DNA from: Ryuthela nishihirai
Lineage: Eukaryota > Arthropoda > Arachnida > Araneae > Heptathelidae
Reading direction: 5' to 3'
Assembly (NCBI GenBank): GCA_038380435.1
Contig: JAWZYU010000688.1
Span: 22,527-86,526, forward strand
DNA: 64,000 nucleotides
Below are positions 57,501-64,000 of this stretch, piece by piece (position 1 is the first letter of the stretch; the number at the start of each line of letters is the position of its first letter). The notes beneath the pieces were generated by a model, which saw only the letters and a program-made list of their open reading frames with translations, did not search any database and had not been told where the DNA came from. A program made the position numbers and the translations under genes.

Positions 57501-60500
57501 GGGGTGTCACATGGGTTTGGGGCGTTCTTCAAAGAGCGTTGAGTGTACATGGTGCGGGTTTGGGGGTTTTCTTCACGGGGCATCGAATGCACATGGCGTG
57601 GTTTTGGGGGATTTCTTCCTGGGGCTTCGTCTGTGCATGACGTGAGTTTGGGGGGTTTCTTCACAGGGTGTCACGTGGGTGGCGCGGGTTTGGGGCTTTC
57701 TTCCAGGGGCGTCATGTGGGTTTGGGGGCTTTCTTCCCGGGGGCGGTGCATATGCGTGGTGCGGATTTGGGGGCTTTCTTCCAGGGGTATCGCATGTGTG
57801 TGCTGCGGGTTTGGGGGCTTTCTTCCAGGGGTGTCACATGGGTTTGGGGCTTTCTTCCCAGAGCGTTGAGTGTACATGGTGCGGGTTTGGGGGTTTTCTT
57901 CGCGTGGCGTGGCATGGGTTTGGGGGCTTTCTTCACGGGGCATCGAATGCACATGGCGTGGTTTTGGGGGATTTCTTCCTGGGGCTTCGTCTGTGCATGA
58001 CGTGAGTTTGGGGGGTTTCTTCACAGGGTGTCACGTGGGTGGCGCGGGTTTGGGGCTTTCTTCCAGGGGCGTCATGTGGGTTTGGGGGCTTTCTTCCCGG
58101 GGGCGGTGCATATGCGTGGTGCGGATTTGGGGGCTTTCTTCCAGGGGTATCGCATGTGTGTGCTGCGGGTTTGGGGGCTTTCTTCCAGGGGTGTCACATG
58201 GGTTTGGGGCTTTCTTCCAGGGGTGTCACATGGGTTTGGGGCGTTCTTCAAAGAGCGTTGAGTGTACATGGTGCGGGTTTGGGGGTTTTCTTCACGGGGC
58301 ATCGAATGCACATGGCGTGGTTTTGGGGGATTTCTTCCTGGGGCTTCGTCTGTGCATGACGTGAGTTTGGGGGGTTTCTTCACAGGGTGTCACGTGGGTG
58401 GCGCGGGTTTGGGGCTTTCTTCCAGGGGCGTCATGTGGGTTTGGGGGCTTTCTTCCCGGGGGCGGTGCATATGCGTGGTGCGGATTTGGGGGCTTTCTTC
58501 CAGGGGTATCGCATGTGTGTGCTGCGGGTTTGGGGGCTTTCTTCCAGGGGTGTCACATGGGTTTGGGGCTTTCTTCCCAGAGCGTTGAGTGTACATGGTG
58601 CGGGTTTGGGGGTTTTCTTCGCGTGGCGTGGCATGGGTTTGGGGGCTTTCTTCACGGGGCATCGAATGCACATGGCGTGGTTTTGGGGGATTTCTTCCTG
58701 GGGCTTCGTCTGTGCATGACGTGAGTTTGGGGGGTTTCTTCACAGGGTGTCACGTGGGTGGCGCGGGTTTTTGGCTTTCTTCCAGGGGCGTCATGTGGGT
58801 TTGGGGGCTTTCTTCCCGGGGGCGGTGCATATGCGTGGTGCGGATGTGGGGGCTTTCTTCCAGGGGTATCGCATGTGTGTGCTGCGGGTTTGGGGGCTTT
58901 CTTCCAGGGGTGTCACATGGGTTTGGGGCTTTCTTCCAGGGGTGTCACATGGGTTTGGGGCGTTCTTCAAAGAGCGTTGAGTGTACATGGTGCGGGTTTG
59001 GGGGTTTTCTTCACGGGGCATCGAATGCACATGGCGTGGTTTTGGGGGATTTCTTCCTGGGGCTTCGTCTGTGCATGACGTGAGTTTGGGGGGTTTCTTC
59101 ACAGGGTGTCACGTGGGTGGCGCGGGTTTGGGGCTTTCTTCCAGGGGCGTCATGTGGGTTTGGGGGCTTTCTTCCCGGGGGCGGTGCATATGCGTGGTGC
59201 GGATTTGGGGGCTTTCTTCCAGGGGTATCGCATGTGTGTGCTGCGGGTTTGGGGGCTTTCTTCCAGGGGTGTCACATGGGTTTGGGGCTTTCTTCCAGGG
59301 GTGTCACATGGGTTTGGGGCGTTCTTCAAAGAGCGTTGAGTGTACATGGTGCGGGTTTGGGGGTTTTCTTCACGGGGCATCGAATGCACATGGCGTGGTT
59401 TTGGGGGATTTCTTCCTGGGGCTTCGTCTGTGCATGACGTGAGTTTGGGGGGTTTCTTCACAGGGTGTCACGTGGGTGGCGCGGGTTTGGGGCTTTCTTC
59501 CAGGGGCGTCATGTGGGTTTGGGGGCTTTCTTCCCGGGGGCGGTGCATATGCGTGGTGCGGATTTGGGGGCTTTCTTCCAGGGGTATCGCATGTGTGTGC
59601 TGCGGGTTTGGGGGCTTTCTTCCAGGGGTGTCACATGGGTTTGGGGCTTTCTTCCCAGAGCGTTGAGTGTACATGGTGCGGGTTTGGGGGTTTTCTTCGC
59701 GTGGCGTGGCATGGGTTTGGGGGCTTTCTTCACGGGGCATCGAATGCACATGGCGTGGTTTTGGGGGATTTCTTCCTGGGGCTTCGTCTGTGCATGACGT
59801 GAGTTTGGGGGGTTTCTTCACAGGGTGTCACGTGGGTGGCGCGGGTTTTTGGCTTTCTTCCAGGGGCGTCATGTGGGTTTGGGGGCTTTCTTCCCGGGGG
59901 CGGTGCATATGCGTGGTGCGGATGTGGGGGCTTTCTTCCAGGGGTATCGCATGTGTGTGCTGCGGGTTTGGGGGCTTTCTTCCAGGGGTGTCACATGGGT
60001 TTGGGGCTTTCTTCCAGGGGTGTCACATGGGTTTGGGGCGTTCTTCAAAGAGCGTTGAGTGTACATGGTGCGGGTTTGGGGGTTTTCTTCACGGGGCATC
60101 GAATGCACATGGCGTGGTTTTGGGGGATTTCTTCCTGGGGCTTCGTCTGTGCATGACGTGAGTTTGGGGGGTTTCTTCACAGGGTGTCACGTGGGTGGCG
60201 CGGGTTTGGGGCTTTCTTCCAGGGGCGTCATGTGGGTTTGGGGGCTTTCTTCCCGGGGGCGGTGCATATGCGTGGTGCGGATTTGGGGGCTTTCTTCCAG
60301 GGGTATCGCATGTGTGTGCTGCGGGTTTGGGGGCTTTCTTCCAGGGGTGTCACATGGGTTTGGGGCTTTCTTCCCAGAGCGTTGAGTGTACATGGTGCGG
60401 GTTTGGGGGTTTTCTTCGCGTGGCGTGGCATGGGTTTGGGGGCTTTCTTCACGGGGCATCGAATGCACATGGCGTGGTTTTGGGGGATTTCTTCCTGGGG

Positions 60501-63500
60501 CTTCGTCTGTGCATGACGTGAGTTTGGGGGGTTTCTTCACAGGGTGTCACGTGGGTGGCGCGGGTTTTTGGCTTTCTTCCAGGGGCGTCATGTGGGTTTG
60601 GGGGCTTTCTTCCCGGGGGCGGTGCATATGCGTGGTGCGGATGTGGGGGCTTTCTTCCAGGGGTATCGCATGTGTGTGCTGCGGGTTTGGGGGCTTTCTT
60701 CCAGGGGTGTCACATGGGTTTGGGGCTTTCTTCCCAGAGCGTTGAGTGTACATGGTGCGGGTTTGGGGGTTTTCTTCGCATGGCGTGGCATGGGTTTGGG
60801 GGCTTTCTTCACGGGGCATCGAATGCACATGGCGTGGTTTTGGGGGATTTCTTCCTGGGGCTTCGTCTGTGCATGATGTGAGTTTGGGGGGTTTCTTCAC
60901 AGGGTGTCACGTGGGTGGTGCGGGTTTGGGGTTTCTTCCAGGGGCATCATGTGGGTTTGGGGGCTATCTTCCCGGGGGCGGTGCATATGCGTGGTGCGGA
61001 TTTGGGGGCTTTCTTCCAGGGGTATCGCATGTGTGTGCTGCGGGTTTGGGGGCTTTCTTCCAGGGGTGTCACATGGGTTTGGGGCTTTCTTCCAGGGGTG
61101 TCACATGGGTTTGGGGCGTTCTTCAAAGAGCGTTGAGTGTACATGGTGCGGGTTTGGGGGTTTTCTTCACGGGGCATCGAATGCACATGGCGTGGTTTTG
61201 GGGGATTTCTTCCTGGGGCTTCGTCTGTGCATGACGTGAGTTTGGGGGGTTTCTTCACAGGGTGTCACGTGGGTGGCGCGGGTTTGGGGCTTTCTTCCAG
61301 GGGCGTCATGTGGGTTTGGGGGCTTTCTTCCCGGGGGCGGTGCATATGCGTGGTGCGGATTTGGGGGCTTTCTTCCAGGGGTATCGCATGTGTGTGCTGC
61401 GGGTTTGGGGGCTTTCTTCCAGGGGTGTCACATGGGTTTGGGGCTTTCTTCCAGGGGTGTCACATGGGTTTGGGGCGTTCTTCAAAGAGCGTTGAGTGTA
61501 CATGGTGCGGGTTTGGGGGTTTTCTTCACGGGGCATCGAATGCACATGGCGTGGTTTTGGGGGATTTCTTCCTGGGGCTTCGTCTGTGCATGACGTGAGT
61601 TTGGGGGGTTTCTTCACAGGGTGTCACGTGGGTGGCGCGGGTTTTTGGCTTTCTTCCAGGGGCGTCATGTGGGTTTGGGGGCTTTCTTCCCGGGGGCGGT
61701 GCATATGCGTGGTGCGGATGTGGGGGCTTTCTTCCAGGGGTATCGCATGTGTGTGCTGCGGGTTTGGGGGCTTTCTTCCAGGGGTGTCACATGGGTTTGG
61801 GGCTTTCTTCCCAGAGCGTTGAGTGTACATGGTGCGGGTTTGGGGGTTTTCTTCGCGTGGCGTGGCATGGGTTTGGGGGCTTTCTTCACGGGGCATCGAA
61901 TGCACATGGCGTGGTTTTGGGGGATTTCTTCCTGGGGCTTCGTCTGTGCATGACGTGAGTTTGGGGGGTTTCTTCACAGGGTGTCACGTGGGTGGCGCGG
62001 GTTTTTGGCTTTCTTCCAGGGGCGTCATGTGGGTTTGGGGGCTTTCTTCCCGGGGGCGGTGCATATGCGTGGTGCGGATGTGGGGGCTTTCTTCCAGGGG
62101 TATCGCATGTGTGTGCTGCGGGTTTGGGGGCTTTCTTCCAGGGGTGTCACATGGGTTTGGGGCTTTCTTCCAGGGGTGTCACATGGGTTTGGGGCGTTCT
62201 TCAAAGAGCGTTGAGTGTACATGGTGCGGGTTTGGGGGTTTTCTTCACGGGGCATCGAATGCACATGGCGTGGTTTTGGGGGATTTCTTCCTGGGGCTTC
62301 GTCTGTGCATGACGTGAGTTTGGGGGGTTTCTTCACAGGGTGTCACGTGGGTGGCGCGGGTTTGGGGCTTTCTTCCAGGGGCGTCATGTGGGTTTGGGGG
62401 CTTTCTTCCCGGGGGCGGTGCATATGCGTGGTGCGGATTTGGGGGCTTTCTTCCAGGGGTATCGCATGTGTGTGCTGCGGGTTTGGGGGCTTTCTTCCAG
62501 GGGTGTCACATGGGTTTGGGGCTTTCTTCCAGGGGTGTCACATGGGTTTGGGGCGTTCTTCAAAGAGCGTTGAGTGTACATGGTGCGGGTTTGGGGGTTT
62601 TCTTCACGGGGCATCGAATGCACATGGCGTGGTTTTGGGGGATTTCTTCCTGGGGCTTCGTCTGTGCATGACGTGAGTTTGGGGGGTTTCTTCACAGGGT
62701 GTCACGTGGGTGGCGCGGGTTTGGGGCTTTCTTCCAGGGGCGTCATGTGGGTTTGGGGGCTTTCTTCCCGGGGGCGGTGCATATGCGTGGTGCGGATTTG
62801 GGGGCTTTCTTCCAGGGGTATCGCATGTGTGTGCTGCGGGTTTGGGGGCTTTCTTCCAGGGGTGTCACATGGGTTTGGGGCTTTCTTCCCAGAGCGTTGA
62901 GTGTACATGGTGCGGGTTTGGGGGTTTTCTTCGCGTGGCGTGGCATGGGTTTGGGGGCTTTCTTCACGGGGCATCGAATGCACATGGCGTGGTTTTGGGG
63001 GATTTCTTCCTGGGGCTTCGTCTGTGCATGACGTGAGTTTGGGGGGTTTCTTCACAGGGTGTCACGTGGGTGGCGCGGGTTTTTGGCTTTCTTCCAGGGG
63101 CGTCATGTGGGTTTGGGGGCTTTCTTCCCGGGGGCGGTGCATATGCGTGGTGCGGATGTGGGGGCTTTCTTCCAGGGGTATCGCATGTGTGTGCTGCGGG
63201 TTTGGGGGCTTTCTTCCAGGGGTGTCACATGGGTTTGGGGCTTTCTTCCAGGGGTGTCACATGGGTTTGGGGCGTTCTTCAAAGAGCGTTGAGTGTACAT
63301 GGTGCGGGTTTGGGGGTTTTCTTCACGGGGCATCGAATGCACATGGCGTGGTTTTGGGGGATTTCTTCCTGGGGCTTCGTCTGTGCATGACGTGAGTTTG
63401 GGGGGTTTCTTCACAGGGTGTCACGTGGGTGGCGCGGGTTTGGGGCTTTCTTCCAGGGGCGTCATGTGGGTTTGGGGGCTTTCTTCCCGGGGGCGGTGCA

Positions 63501-64000
63501 TATGCGTGGTGCGGATTTGGGGGCTTTCTTCCAGGGGTATCGCATGTGTGTGCTGCGGGTTTGGGGCTTTCTTCCAGGGGTGTCACATGGGTTTGGGGCT
63601 TTCTTCCCAGAGCGTTGAGTGTACATGGTGCGGGTTTGGGGGTTTTCTTCGCGTGGCGTGGCATGGGTTTGGGGGCTTTCTTCACGGGGCATCGAATGCA
63701 CATGGCGTGGTTTTGGGGGATTTCTTCCTGGGGCTTCGTCTGTGCATGACGTGAGTTTGGGGGGTTTCTTCACAGGGTGTCACGTGGGTGGCGCGGGTTT
63801 TTGGCTTTCTTCCAGGGGCGTCATGTGGGTTTGGGGGCTTTCTTCCCGGGGGCGGTGCATATGCGTGGTGCGGATGTGGGGGCTTTCTTCCAGGGGTATC
63901 GCATGTGTGTGCTGCGGGTTTGGGGGCTTTCTTCCAGGGGTGTCACATGGGTTTGGGGCTTTCTTCCCAGAGCGTTTGAGTGTACATGGTGCGGGTTTGG
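51559..64000 (+). repeat. Scrambled satellite section without A3
   Basis: After the last A3 monomer (ends 51558) the order is irregular: runs of B, alternating A1 and B-hybrids, only isolated A2-type units (60541-60900 and, in part, 61618-61977) and one monomer with an A3-like first half (60901-61258). Many B units carry the A2 change GGATGTGGG in their first half. The last monomers show private indels: a G loss at ~63560 and an extra T in AGAGCGTTTGAG at 63974. Confidence 0.85.

Larger units (their letters stand above)
30404..64000 (+). repeat. Tandem satellite, ~93.5 monomers of ~359 bp, continuing past the window
   Basis: A landmark base (end of the TTTCTTCACAGGG-proximal frame) recurs 93 times from 30724 to 63773 at spacings of 358, 359 or 360 bp, mean 359.2. 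The + strand is strongly G/T-rich. Each monomer carries nine copies of a TTTGGGG(G)nnTTTCTTC core and one each of CATATG and CACGTG. Monomers differ by a small set of diagnostic changes that define types A1, A2, A3 and B. All reading frames on both strands give overlapping open frames of 66-164 codons per monomer because TGA/TAG/TAA are rare. The 359/358 lengths break any long frame, so this is not a protein gene. Confidence 0.97.

Noticed and set aside
30404..64000. Hundreds of overlapping open frames (66-164 codons) in the satellite, such as GFGGFLPG-rich or KKPPKLTS proteins
   Set aside because: They exist in five or more frames at once, end within each monomer, and follow the period. Monomers of 358 or 359 bp break any continuous frame. 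They reflect few stop triplets in G/T-rich DNA, not a repeat protein gene.
30404..64000. CRISPR array or phage-like repeat array
   Set aside because: Repeats are contiguous with no unique spacers, the context is eukaryotic, and there are no cas genes.
30404..64000. The Drosophila 359 bp (1.688) satellite
   Set aside because: Only the length coincides. That satellite is AT-rich, whereas this one is G/T-rich with an internal TTTGGGG-core submonomer structure.
30404..64000. Ciliate-type telomere repeats (TTTTGGGG)
   Set aside because: GGTTTTGGGGG occurs only once per 359 bp inside a complex monomer, not as a simple tandem hexamer or octamer.

Overview
The window is non-coding-rich animal nuclear DNA, most likely from an arthropod or another invertebrate. 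The pointers are tRNA-derived SINEs with RNA polymerase III A/B boxes, a Tc1-like transposase fragment, a Polinton/Maverick-type integrase relic, a TA-flanked MITE, a eukaryotic SLC16 (monocarboxylate transporter) family with a splice acceptor in its 5' part, and a 33.6 kb satellite array. The sequence alone does not give the species. No complete, clearly functional protein gene is visible; every coding trace is a fragment, a pseudogene or an N-terminally truncated copy.

Region 1, 1-10.5 kb: AT-rich intergenic DNA with a 258 bp MITE (1451-1708) and nested insertions of two tRNA-derived SINE families. Family A has a Leu/Ser-like head; family B has a conserved central core. Region 2, 10.5-14.1 kb: a decayed relic holding PC4-like (p15 coactivator) domains followed by a frameshifted Polinton-type integrase missing its C-terminal catalytic part, then a 46 bp GC-rich minisatellite, a Tc1 transposase N-terminus and another SINE.

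Region 3, 14.1-30.4 kb: a segmental-duplication cluster built from four recurring modules: a spacer with SINE B, a ~65/130 bp minisatellite, a 3' flank, and an SLC16-like body with its 5' flank. There are five SLC16-like pieces: a 3' fragment (15.74-16.02 kb), an open but N-terminally truncated copy (18.76-20.0 kb), two 5' fragments (22.87-23.27 and 27.05-27.45 kb) and a frameshifted body (28.21-29.48 kb). From ~21.25 to 30.40 kb the modules form a large imperfect palindrome centred near 25.1 kb. The left arm has lost the transporter body through a junction with 4 bp of microhomology.

Region 4, 30,404-64,000: a tandem satellite of about 93.5 monomers of ~359 bp that runs off the window edge. 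Each monomer is itself made of nine 32-45 bp submonomers sharing a TTTGGGG..TTTCTTC core. Monomers fall into types A1, A2, A3 and B. In the first ~10 kb these are ordered into 4-mer (1437 bp) and 5-mer (1796 bp) higher-order repeats, and the order becomes progressively scrambled toward the right. The array directly abuts the right end of the palindrome.

The most notable content is structural: a SINE/minisatellite-rich palindromic transporter cluster beside a higher-order satellite, with readable junctions that allow the order of events to be inferred.
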